A DNA stretch of 64,000 nt from Dethiosulfatibacter aminovorans DSM 17477. Lineage in GTDB: Bacteria > Bacillota > Clostridia > Tissierellales > Dethiosulfatibacteraceae. Positions 17,816-25,187 of the stretch are shown in pieces. Each line of letters opens with the position of its first letter. Position 1 is the stretch's first letter. The notes under the pieces were generated by a model that was given only the letters and a program-made list of their open reading frames with translations, ran no database searches and was not told where the DNA came from. The translations under genes and the position numbers were made by a program. The DNA is taken from positions 124,001 to 188,000 of the forward strand of contig NZ_FQZL01000007.1 in NCBI RefSeq assembly GCF_900142005.1. The letters run 5' to 3'.

Positions 17816-18754
17816 TTAAATTGGTACATAGCTCTTCACCAATGTCATTTCGCCTTCCAACTCATATCGGCCAAGGGCTGCCGGTATAAGGTAGGAATCG
17901 CCTGTGGCAATTTTTTCCCTTCCCTTGAGATGGACAATCTCACCTTCTCCCTTGACACAGGTGAATATGTGGAACCTGTTCCTGTCAGAAGTCTGGTGCA
18001 TCGATTCCTGGACATTGTAGACTTCTATGTTGAAGTTGGCAGGAAGATTGTATTCCTTGATGTTGTTCCCCTTATAGGTTATAAGCCTGTAGTCGCTTGC
18101 TATGTCTTCGGTTTCAAAATCAAGGACATCAAGAGCCTCTTTCAGGTCAAGATCCCTCCCCCTGTTGTAGTCGAAAATCCTGAATTCCTTTTCGAAATTT
18201 TCATGGACTTCCAGAAGGGTTATCCCTCCTCCTATGCAGTGAAGAAGTCCGCTTTTCACATAAAACATGTCTCCGGCCTTCACTTCAACCTTGTTGATGC
18301 ATTTCTCATAGGTATCATCGTCCAGTGCCTTTCTGAACTCTTCCCTTGTGCAGTTCCTGATGCCAAGGTATAGATATGCCCCTGGATCCGCATCAATTAC
18401 ATACCATGCCTCCGTTCTTCCACCAAGGAAGTTCATCTTCTTCACATAGTCTTCTGAAGGATGGACCTGAATTGACAGTTTCTCGTCTGCAGTTATTATC
18501 TTTACGCTCAAGGGAAACTGCTCCGAATCTATCTTTGCTCCCAGAAGTTCATTTCTATGTTCACTGATGAGCTGGCTTATTGTCTTTCCTGCATATTCTC
18601 CGTTTTCAACAACACTGTCGCCATAGTCGTGACAAGCCAGGTCCCAGCTTTCCCCTATATTCTTGTTTGGAGGAAGGTCGTCCCTGTAAGCTTCAAGCCT
18701 TCTTCCACCCCAAATCTTTTCCTTGTAAATACTTTTGAATTTCAATGGATACAT
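17816..18754 (-). CDS. manA: Class I mannose-6-phosphate isomerase
   Basis: The 312-residue protein is the length of short bacterial class I phosphomannose isomerases. Zinc-site motifs are present: IQVHPSEDYV (Gln and His ligands), LLEVHENFEKEFRIFDY, and the end of the cupin fold. The N-terminus KFKSIYKEKIWGGRRL is the family signature. It interconverts mannose-6-phosphate and fructose-6-phosphate in the cytosol, for mannose use or for GDP-mannose supply. It stands alone between a terminator and the structured element at 18885, so it is probably monocistronic. The assignment is firm. Confidence 0.92.
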   Translation of the reverse strand: MYPLKFKSIYKEKIWGGRRLEAYRDDLPPNKNIGESWDLACHDYGDSVVENGEYAGKTISQLISEHRNELLGAKIDSEQFPLSVKIITADEKLSIQVHPSEDYVKKMNFLGGRTEAWYVIDADPGAYLYLGIRNCTREEFRKALDDDTYEKCINKVEVKAGDMFYVKSGLLHCIGGGITLLEVHENFEKEFRIFDYNRGRDLDLKEALDVLDFETEDIASDYRLITYKGNNIKEYNLPANFNIEVYNVQESMHQTSDRNRFHIFTCVKGEGEIVHLKGREKIATGDSYLIPAALGRYELEGEMTLVKSYVPI

Positions 18755-18884
18755 GATTTCACCCCACTAATAGTATTTTGTCTCTATTAAAAATATTATA
18801 CTCACTTTTTCATCTAAAGGCAAATGTGTCGCAGAAAATTTAAACAGTATTATTACATGTGCAGATAAAGCCATGAAACCTATA

Positions 18885-18993
18885 GTGTAAATATCCTGGT
18901 TTGTGAGGTCTCGAATTGAAGCGTAACAATCATCCTTATAAAATTCAGATTGTCATGCTGAATTGAGTAGGGAACAAATCAGGATATTTGCAC
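18885..18993 (+). ncRNA. Unidentified structured element, copy A
   Basis: A 20-bp outer stem joins 18885-18904 with 18974-18993. Its two non-Watson-Crick positions are G-U pairs only if the plus strand is transcribed. Inside are conserved GTGAGGTCTCGA and GAGTAGGGAA blocks flanking a second stem (GCGTAACAATC with GATTGTCATGC) and a 16-nt loop. A second copy at 30562-30666 shares the blocks, the loop length and the architecture, but has different stem sequences. No gene lies directly downstream on the plus strand. Confidence 0.6.
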
Positions 18994-19010
18994 GAAACTG
19001 CCATATGTAA

Positions 19011-20567
19011 TCATACTATTTTGGTTGTCCAATCCTCCACATTCCAGATGTCTGTAACCCAGTCTTCATAGAACAACGGGTCGTGACTTACAAGAAGAAT
19101 CGTTCCCTTGAATTCCTTGAGGGCCTGTTTCAATGAATCCTTGGCTGCAACGTCAAGGTGGTTGGTAGGCTCGTCAAGAACCAGCCAGTTCACTTCCCTT
19201 AGCATGAGCTTGCAAAGCCTTACCTTGGCATTTTCCCCTCCGCTGAGAACCATCATCTTGCTTTCTATATGTTCATTTGTCAAGCCGCATTTTGCTAGAG
19301 CGGCCCTTACCTCTCCGTTTGTCATGGACGGGAAAAGGTCCCAGATTGCCTGAAGGGCAGTCTTCTGGTTGTCTTCCGATGATTCCTGCTCGAAATATCC
19401 GGGGAATATATAGTCTCCCTTCTCGACATTTCCAGAATAGGGTTTAAGTGCTCCCAGTATTGTCTTTAAAAGGGTGGACTTTCCAAGTCCGTTGACTCCC
19501 TTGATTGCAACCTTCTGTCCTCTTTCAAGTTCAATTTTAAGCTTACCCGTCAGCGGCTCGTCGTAACCGATTACAAGATCCTCAGTCTTGAAGAGATACC
19601 TGCTTGAAGCCCTGGCTTCCTTGAAATGGAATTCAGGCTTTATCTTTTCCCTTGCAAGCTCAATCTTGTCCATCTTGTCTAGTTTCTTCTGTCTGGATTT
19701 CGCCATATTTGTCGTTGCGACCCTCGCCTTGTTTTTGGCTATGAAGGTTTCAAGCTTTTCAATTTCCTTCTGCTGCTTTTCATATGCCTGCTCAATCTGT
19801 CTTTTCTTAAGTTCGTTCATCCTCATGAAATTGTCATAGTCGCCCTTGTACCTGTTGAGTTCCGAATTTTCGAGATGAAGTACTACATTTATTACGCTGT
19901 TTAGAAACTCAACATCGTGCGATACCAGTATGAAGCTGTTCTCATAGTCGTTAAGGTATCTCTTGAGCCATTCTATATGCTCGTGGTCAAGATAGTTGGT
20001 AGGCTCGTCAAGGATCAGTATCATTGGACTTTCAAGCAACAGCTTGACCAGTAGAACCTTCGTCCTCTGCCCTCCGCTGAGGTCGGCCACGTCCTTGTCA
20101 AGTCCTATATCCCCAAGACCTAGACCCTTGGCAACAGTTTCAATTTTTGCATCTATGGTATAGAACCCGTTGTGTTCAAGCTCGTGCTGGATCTCAGCAA
20201 CGTCTTCCATCATCTTGTTAAGCTCTTCTTCCGAGGCATCTCCCATCCTGTCATAGATTTCCATTACTTCAGCCTCCAGCTCGAACATGTGGTTGAAGGC
20301 CGTTCTGAGGACTTCCCTGATAGTCATTCCCTTTTGAAGTACGGTATGCTGGTCCAGGTATCCCGTTGTTATCCTGTTGCACCATTCAACCTTTCCCGAG
20401 TCGGGCATAAGCTCTCCCGTGATTATGTTGAGAAGTGTGGATTTCCCTTCCCCGTTTGCTCCAACAAGGCCTACGTGCTCTCCCTTAAGAAGCCTGAAGG
20501 TAACCTCTTCCAGTATTTTTCTTCCGCCAAAATCGTGATTTACATTTTCTACATTTAATATACTCAT
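19011..20567 (-). CDS. ABC-F family ATPase
   Basis: Two ABC ATPase domains lie in one 519-residue polypeptide without membrane segments. Walker A motifs are GANGEGKST (about residue 38) and GVNGLGKST, signatures are DLSGGQRTK and VLSGGENAK, and Walker B motifs are LILDEPTNYLD and LVLDEPTNHLD. The charged linker between the domains is the ABC-F P-site tRNA interaction motif region. Such proteins act on the ribosome as translation factors or antibiotic protection factors. The general form is closest to YbiT/YkpA-type housekeeping members. The start at 20567 is chosen because AGGAG lies five bases upstream; an ATG 39 bases earlier lacks one. Confidence 0.9.
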   Translation of the reverse strand: MSILNVENVNHDFGGRKILEEVTFRLLKGEHVGLVGANGEGKSTLLNIITGELMPDSGKVEWCNRITTGYLDQHTVLQKGMTIREVLRTAFNHMFELEAEVMEIYDRMGDASEEELNKMMEDVAEIQHELEHNGFYTIDAKIETVAKGLGLGDIGLDKDVADLSGGQRTKVLLVKLLLESPMILILDEPTNYLDHEHIEWLKRYLNDYENSFILVSHDVEFLNSVINVVLHLENSELNRYKGDYDNFMRMNELKKRQIEQAYEKQQKEIEKLETFIAKNKARVATTNMAKSRQKKLDKMDKIELAREKIKPEFHFKEARASSRYLFKTEDLVIGYDEPLTGKLKIELERGQKVAIKGVNGLGKSTLLKTILGALKPYSGNVEKGDYIFPGYFEQESSEDNQKTALQAIWDLFPSMTNGEVRAALAKCGLTNEHIESKMMVLSGGENAKVRLCKLMLREVNWLVLDEPTNHLDVAAKDSLKQALKEFKGTILLVSHDPLFYEDWVTDIWNVEDWTTKIV

Positions 20568-20685
20568 CGTTTCTCCTGTACATATAACTTTCCTAAGCTG
20601 GTACAAAGCATCTTAGGAGCTTTAACTACATCATCTGATTCATATAGACGATATCAGTAATCTGCCATAAAATCAAGGGAAATAA

Positions 20686-21084
20686 TCATTCTTCAGCATC
20701 TTTAGCTGCCTTTTTTCTTTTTCCCATTTTCCTTTGCAATATGAACAAAAGGATCATGACTGCAAAGATAATGAATGACACATAGCATAAAGGTACATCA
20801 ACTATCTGAGGACAATCTTCTATTGAAAACAACTGTCTTGCAGAAAAATTCACAGCCAGTATTACCCCTAGAAGTGCCCCGGGATAAAAGAGTATGCTCT
20901 TTCCCTTCTTCATGAGTGTCGACAGAAACACAAGCACATATGCAAGAAGCACCAGCCAGCAGGCCGGAGTACCAAAAAAATCGGGACAATATCCCTTATC
21001 CAAAAGCTCCCTCACTACGAGATAAATCGAAAAGACTATTCCAATTACTGATAAATACTTGATTATACTGTTTATCTTAGACAT
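20686..21084 (-). CDS. Small four-helix membrane protein with two paired-cysteine loops
   Basis: The 132-residue protein has four hydrophobic segments (about 8-26, 42-57, 64-82 and 98-115) and a basic C-terminal tail. After helices 1 and 3 come two similar loops, CPDFFGTPAC and CPQIVDVPLC, both of the form C-P-x5-P-x-C. Two cysteine pairs on a four-helix bundle recall DsbB/VKOR-type disulfide carriers, but the spacing and flanking sequence do not match those families well enough to name it. The two halves look like an internal duplication. It has a good ribosome site (AAGGAGG) and stands alone. The function is unknown. Confidence 0.75.
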   Translation of the reverse strand: MSKINSIIKYLSVIGIVFSIYLVVRELLDKGYCPDFFGTPACWLVLLAYVLVFLSTLMKKGKSILFYPGALLGVILAVNFSARQLFSIEDCPQIVDVPLCYVSFIIFAVMILLFILQRKMGKRKKAAKDAEE

Positions 21085-21201
21085 TTTATCCTCCTTCTGT
21101 ATGCTATTCTTTACAACAATTATACTTTTTTTAATCCAATACTACAACCGCTGCTTCCTGTACTTTGCACAGCATATGAATATTTATTCCTTATTTTTTC
21201 T

Positions 21202-21229
21202 TTGACATGGTTAAATTATCTGATAAAAT
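21202..21229 (+). promoter_or_regulatory. Sigma-A promoter of the MarR gene
   Basis: TTGACA, 16 bp and TAAAAT lie about 40 bases before the GGAGGT ribosome site at 21258-21263. Confidence 0.65.
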
Positions 21230-21320
21230 ATGGTATTATAGTATCATCAATGTACTGGAGGTAATGATAGTGACAAAATTCAATCTTGATAAATGAGTAT
21301 TCTATGTAGCCGACAATAAC

Positions 21321-21716
21321 ATGAAAGTTATTTCGGAAGCCTTCGGTCGAAGGTTAAAGGGTACGGATGTAACAAGGATCCAATGGATAGCAATGTACTA
21401 TATCAATAAATACAAGGAAATGAAGCAGGTTCAGCTTGCTACAATGATGAATCTCAAGCCGTCTACAGTGACAAGACTGCCGGACAGGATGGAGAACAAC
21501 GGACTTTCTGAAAGATATATCAATCCTGAAAGCAAAAGGGAGATAATCATAAAACTTACTGAAAAGGGAAACAAGACAATAGAGAAACTACTTCCCTACG
21601 GTGACAAGTTCAACGATGACCTGGTAAGGGACATATCACCGGAGGAACTTGAAATATTCCAAAAGGTTATGGACAAGATGCTTGACAATATTATTGGTGC
21701 TACTCCCATAAAATAG
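21321..21716 (+). CDS. MarR-family regulator, with an in-frame stop just upstream of the start
   Basis: The 131 residues form a winged-helix MarR core: QLATMMNLKPSTVTRLPDRMENNGL is the recognition region (in two parts about 40-65) and KREIIIKLTEKGNKTI is the wing. The only ribosome site, GGAGGT, serves a GTG at 21270. That frame reads eight sensible codons and then TGA at 21294-21296, before continuing in the same frame as YVADNNMKVISEAFG. The ATG at 21321 has no ribosome site. The gene therefore looks like one damaged by a recent nonsense change, or one translated weakly from the second start. It is monocistronic with its own promoter and terminator. Confidence 0.7.
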   Translation: MKVISEAFGRRLKGTDVTRIQWIAMYYINKYKEMKQVQLATMMNLKPSTVTRLPDRMENNGLSERYINPESKREIIIKLTEKGNKTIEKLLPYGDKFNDDLVRDISPEELEIFQKVMDKMLDNIIGATPIK

Positions 21717-21739
21717 AATATAACTCATAACAATACAGT

Positions 21740-21765
21740 AACTGCCCTAGGGCAGTTCTTTTTTT
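21740..21765 (+). terminator. Terminator after the MarR gene
   Basis: AACTGCC (21740-21746), loop CTAG and GGCAGTT (21751-21757) are followed by CTTTTTTT. Confidence 0.9.
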
Positions 21766-21853
21766 GATAGTCTAAGAAAGTCGAAAATGCGTAATCCCTT
21801 GCAATAATGAACGCACCAAAGGCAAAAAGGGCATATGTTTATTTGTGAATTTA

Positions 21854-21882
21854 TTGACAATTTATTCATCAATTGGTATACT
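21854..21882 (+). promoter_or_regulatory. Sigma-A promoter of the AhpD-like/lpd pair
   Basis: TTGACA, 17 bp and TATACT form a near-consensus promoter. Immediately downstream (21890-21916), TGCATGC occurs twice, separated by 12 bases, before the GGAGGT ribosome site. This could be an operator. Confidence 0.8.
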
Positions 21883-21944
21883 GTACAAAATGCATGCTAT
21901 GCTAATTATTGCATGCGCAATTTTATATTTTTTGGAGGTAGCCT

Positions 21945-22295
21945 ATGGCTGATGTAAGAAAGAAATTGAATGATTTTGTTAATGGATTGGAAGCAGTCGG
22001 ACATACTAACGGGGAAGAAGTTGGCGCTTTTATGAATTTACTTGGTGCATGTTATGAACCAAAAACTATTGACCTTAAGACCAAAGAGCTTATGAGTGTT
22101 GCAATCGGCATATACAACAGATGTGAATACTGTATTGTATACCATTCATACAAAGCTTTGGAGGCAGGGGCTTCAAAAGAAGAAATTATGGAAGCTGCCA
22201 TGGTTTCCGTTGCATTCGGCGGCGGACCTGCAATGGCATACAGTGTTACTCTGTTGAAGGAATGTGTGGACGAATTTGCACCTGACTTTGCGTAA
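21945..22295 (+). CDS. AhpD-like / carboxymuconolactone decarboxylase family protein
   Basis: The 116-residue all-helical protein carries the redox motif C60-E-Y-C63 followed by His67 (CEYCIVYH), which matches the AhpD-type CxxC-x3-H active site. AhpD proteins transfer electrons from lipoyl groups to peroxiredoxins or reduce peroxides themselves. The next gene on the strand encodes a dihydrolipoamide dehydrogenase with its own lipoyl domain, which would be a natural electron source. A strong promoter and GGAGG ribosome site drive it. A weak hairpin separates it from the next gene. The alternative is an uncharacterised CMD-family enzyme; a metabolic decarboxylase role is unlikely given the CxxC. 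Confidence 0.88.
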   Translation: MADVRKKLNDFVNGLEAVGHTNGEEVGAFMNLLGACYEPKTIDLKTKELMSVAIGIYNRCEYCIVYHSYKALEAGASKEEIMEAAMVSVAFGGGPAMAYSVTLLKECVDEFAPDFA

Positions 22296-22315
22296 TTGAC
22301 TTTACAAGACTTACA

Positions 22316-22341
22316 AAAGAGGCGGATAATCTGCCTCTTTG
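22316..22341 (+). terminator. Weak terminator or attenuator between AhpD-like gene and lpd
   Basis: AAGAGGCGGA, loop TAA and TCTGCCTCTT (one G-T pair) form a 10-bp stem, but only TTT follows. Read-through into the lpd gene, which starts 20 bases later, is likely. Confidence 0.5.
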
Positions 22342-22361
22342 ACTATTTAAAGAGGTGAAAA

Positions 22362-24044
22362 ATGGATATATTATTAACAAAAATTAAGGGTCATGACAGA
22401 AAGGGTGTCATTGGATGCATAGAAGTTAAAAAAGGTGATAGTGTTAAATCGGGAGATACACTTCTGACTATAGAAACTTCAAAGTCTGCAGTTGACATAA
22501 CATCTGAATACGATGGTACCATTACAGAAATTTTGGTTGAAGCGGGACAGGAAGTTTCCATCGGAGACAAGCTCTTCACTGTCGACGGAAAGAAAGCTGA
22601 AGCCAAGAAAGCTGCCTACAGCTTCGGTCTTGCAAAAGCCAAGGTTGAAACTCTTGACGTTGATCTTGTAGTCATAGGAGCTGGTCCGGGAGGTTACGAA
22701 GCTGCCATATCTGCAGCAAAGGAAGGTCTTGATACAGTAATAATCGAAAGGGAGAAACTGGGCGGCACCTGCCTGAACTGGGGATGCATTCCTACTAAGG
22801 CATTTGTAAAGTCTGCGTCACTCTTCAGCGAAATGAAGAAATCCGAAGAATTCGGAATCTTTTCATCAAACCTTTCAGTCGATATGAAAAAAGTACTGGA
22901 AAGAAAAAACAGTATAGTCGAAACCCTTGGAGGGGGAATCGAGTATCTTCTGTCTTCAAACAAGGTAAGGACCGTAATGGGTGAAGCCAAAATTGAATCA
23001 GCGAACTGCATTAAGGTGAAGAACAAGAAAGAGGACCTCACAATAAACACCAAAAACCTCATACTTGCCATGGGATCCCAGGCAATGAAAATCAATATAC
23101 CAGGTTCAAATCTTGATGGCGTACTCACAAACAAGGAGCTTCTCGACATAGAAGAGATTCCTGAATCCCTTACCATAATAGGCGGCGGAGTTATTGGAAT
23201 GGAATTCGCCTTCGTATTCTCTTCATTTGGAACAAAGGTTACAATTGTTGAGTTCCTTGATGAAATAATCAACATAATAGATGATGATGTAAGAGAGGTA
23301 ATCTACAATGAAGCTATAGAAAAAGGCATTACAATATATACAAGTTCAAGAGCAGATGAAATTATAAAAACGGAAGATGATAAACTCATAACCAAATTTG
23401 TCAAAAATGACGAATCCAGGTTTGTTGTATCAGAAAAGGTACTCATGTGTGTAGGAAGGGTTGCAAATCTTGAAGGTGTCGACTGGGAAAAACTTGGAAT
23501 TGACCTTAACGAAAGAAAAAATGCTGTGAAGGTCAACGACAAGATGGAGACCTCGGCAGAAAATGTCTACGCTATTGGAGACCTCAATGGAAGGATGCAG
23601 CTGGCCCACGTAGCCTCCCACCAGGGCTTCACTGCAGTCAAGAATATCCTGGGTGAATCACATGAGATGAAGTACAACAATGTGCCTTCGGCAATATTCA
23701 CAATACCTGAGATAGCAGTTACAGGATACAGTGAAAAGGAAGCAAAAAACCTTGGTGTCGAAATCGCCATCGGTAAATTCAACTTTGCCGGAAACGGAAA
23801 AGCCCTCACCGCCGGGGAGCCTGAAGGTTTTGTAAAGATAATTTACGACAAGACAAGCGACAAGGCTATCGGCGGAAGCATCATAGGTCCACATGCATCG
23901 GACCTGATTTCAATCATCACCAACATGATAGAAAACGGAACATCCCAAAAGGATGCATCGGAAGTAATCTATGCCCATCCGACCACTGCAGAAGCTGTAC
24001 ACGAAGGAATACTTGACATATACGGTAAGGCCATACACAAATAG
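22362..24044 (+). CDS. lpdA: Dihydrolipoamide dehydrogenase with N-terminal lipoyl domain
   Basis: Residues 1-77 form a biotinyl/lipoyl domain with the attachment Lys41 in IETSKSAVD. A short Ala-Lys linker leads to a full flavoprotein disulfide reductase: FAD site VVIGAGPGGYEAA (about 101), redox disulfide GGTCLNWGCIPTKA, NAD site TIIGGGVIGMEFA, ENVYAIGDLNG, and the C-terminal dimer motif with catalytic HPT (AHPTTAEAVHEG). It oxidises dihydrolipoyl groups with NAD+. No 2-oxoacid dehydrogenase E1/E2 or glycine-cleavage genes are in the window, so the attached lipoyl arm may serve the AhpD-like protein encoded immediately upstream. Start is supported by AGAGG and standard spacing. Confidence 0.95.
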   Translation: MDILLTKIKGHDRKGVIGCIEVKKGDSVKSGDTLLTIETSKSAVDITSEYDGTITEILVEAGQEVSIGDKLFTVDGKKAEAKKAAYSFGLAKAKVETLDVDLVVIGAGPGGYEAAISAAKEGLDTVIIEREKLGGTCLNWGCIPTKAFVKSASLFSEMKKSEEFGIFSSNLSVDMKKVLERKNSIVETLGGGIEYLLSSNKVRTVMGEAKIESANCIKVKNKKEDLTINTKNLILAMGSQAMKINIPGSNLDGVLTNKELLDIEEIPESLTIIGGGVIGMEFAFVFSSFGTKVTIVEFLDEIINIIDDDVREVIYNEAIEKGITIYTSSRADEIIKTEDDKLITKFVKNDESRFVVSEKVLMCVGRVANLEGVDWEKLGIDLNERKNAVKVNDKMETSAENVYAIGDLNGRMQLAHVASHQGFTAVKNILGESHEMKYNNVPSAIFTIPEIAVTGYSEKEAKNLGVEIAIGKFNFAGNGKALTAGEPEGFVKIIYDKTSDKAIGGSIIGPHASDLISIITNMIENGTSQKDASEVIYAHPTTAEAVHEGILDIYGKAIHK

Positions 24045-24052
24045 CAACCGGT

Positions 24053-24096
24053 AGAACCGTTCAAAAAACAAAAGGGACGGTTCTTTTTGTTTTTTG
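24053..24096 (+). terminator. Terminator after lpd (REP-like sequence)
   Basis: AGAACCGT (24053-24060) pairs with ACGGTTCT (24077-24084) and is followed by TTTTGTTTTTT. The 20 bases at 24077-24096 are repeated exactly on the minus strand at 58486-58505, suggesting a dispersed repeat. Confidence 0.8.
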
Positions 24097-24112
24097 ATAT
24101 AAGAAATTTTTT

Positions 24113-24157
24113 CATTAAAAAATCAGACAGTAGGAACAATCTCTACTGTCTGATTTT
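24113..24157 (-). terminator. Terminator after rbsB
   Basis: On the minus strand AATCAGACAGTAG pairs with CTACTGTCTGATT across a 9-nt loop and is followed by TTTT and more T-rich sequence. It ends the ribose operon. Confidence 0.85.
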
Positions 24158-24178
24158 CGGAAAATTCTTTTTGCAAAC

Positions 24179-25078
24179 TTATTTGACCAGCATCAGGTCT
24201 ACCGGTACGAACTCATCAAGTGCTTCTCCATTTATTACGCTCTGTGCAGCTTCCACTCCTAGTGATCCTATCATTGAAGGCTGCTGGGCAACTGTTGCCG
24301 CCATCTTGCCTTCCCCAACTGCCTTGACTGCATCGTCTGTGGCGTCGAAGCCAACTATTAGAATGTCTCTACCTGAAGCTTCTACTGCCTTCTGGGCTCC
24401 AAGTGCCATTTCATCGTTGTGTGCAAACACGGCATCGATCTCAGGCTGTGCCTGAAGGATGTTTTCCATAACTGAAAGTCCCTTGGTCCTGTCGAAGTCT
24501 GCAACCTGTTTTGCCACTACTTCCACATCGGTTCCTTCAAGGGCGGCGTTGAATCCCTGGCCCCTGTCTCTTGCCGCAGATGTTCCAGCTATACCTTCAA
24601 GTTCAACCACCTTGCCTTTTCCGCCAAGCTGCTCGACTATGAACTCACCTGCCATCTTTCCTCCTGATACGTTGTCTGAAGCTATGTGTGTTACAACCTC
24701 GCCAGCATTCGCTCCCCTGTCCAGGGTTATTACAGGTATTCCCGCATCGTTGGCAGCCTTGATTGCATTTCCGACAGCATCGGAGTCTGTAGGATTGATG
24801 AGTATAACATCAACTCCCTTGGTAATAAGGTCTTCCATTCTTGCAAGTTCCTTTGCCGAGTCGTTCTCAGAATCAAGAACCGTAAGTTCAAGACCCAGCT
24901 CTGCCGCTTTTGCTTCTGCTCCATCCTTAAGAGTTACAAAGAAAGGATTGTTGAGAGTCGATACGATCAAGCCTACTTTTGCTCCTCCCTCTGCAGGTTC
25001 CTCCTGCTTGGGCTGGCATCCGGCAAATACAGCCAGTACCAGTACGAGCACCAATACCAATGATAATACTTTTCTCAT
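24179..25078 (-). CDS. rbsB: Ribose-type ABC transporter substrate-binding lipoprotein
   Basis: From the ATG at 25078 (AAGGAGG upstream) the 299-residue product has a lipoprotein signal peptide ending LAVFAGC. A periplasmic-binding-protein fold of the RbsB type follows, with [46 protein letters not shown] and [13 protein letters not shown]. It would be anchored outside the cell membrane and deliver a pentose to the permease. It is the last gene of an operon with rbsD, rbsA and rbsC and is separated from them by an oxidoreductase gene. A longer frame starting 36 bases earlier has no ribosome site. Confidence 0.93.
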   Translation of the reverse strand: MRKVLSLVLVLVLVLAVFAGCQPKQEEPAEGGAKVGLIVSTLNNPFFVTLKDGAEAKAAELGLELTVLDSENDSAKELARMEDLITKGVDVILINPTDSDAVGNAIKAANDAGIPVITLDRGANAGEVVTHIASDNVSGGKMAGEFIVEQLGGKGKVVELEGIAGTSAARDRGQGFNAALEGTDVEVVAKQVADFDRTKGLSVMENILQAQPEIDAVFAHNDEMALGAQKAVEASGRDILIVGFDATDDAVKAVGEGKMAATVAQQPSMIGSLGVEAAQSVINGEALDEFVPVDLMLVK

Positions 25079-25187
25079 GTTCTCCTCCTTAAATTCTTGC
25101 AGCCCCTGCTGCAACTATTTTATTTGATCGGCCGGAATGTTTCTGATGACCGATTATTCAAAGGACAAAAGTCCTGAGAATTTCACT

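Noticed and set aside
18885-18993. TPP riboswitch
   Set aside because: The GAGTAGGGAA end resembles the TPP GCGTAGGGAA, but there is no GGGGTGC or CTGAGA element and no thiamine gene nearby; copy B has the same lack.
21294-21296. TGA as selenocysteine in the MarR gene
   Set aside because: No SECIS-like hairpin is seen directly after the codon, and a selenocysteine near the N-terminus of MarR has no precedent I know.
22694-23275. 193-codon open frame antisense to the lpd gene
   Set aside because: It lies wholly within the Lpd coding region on the other strand and shows no family motif or ribosome site.
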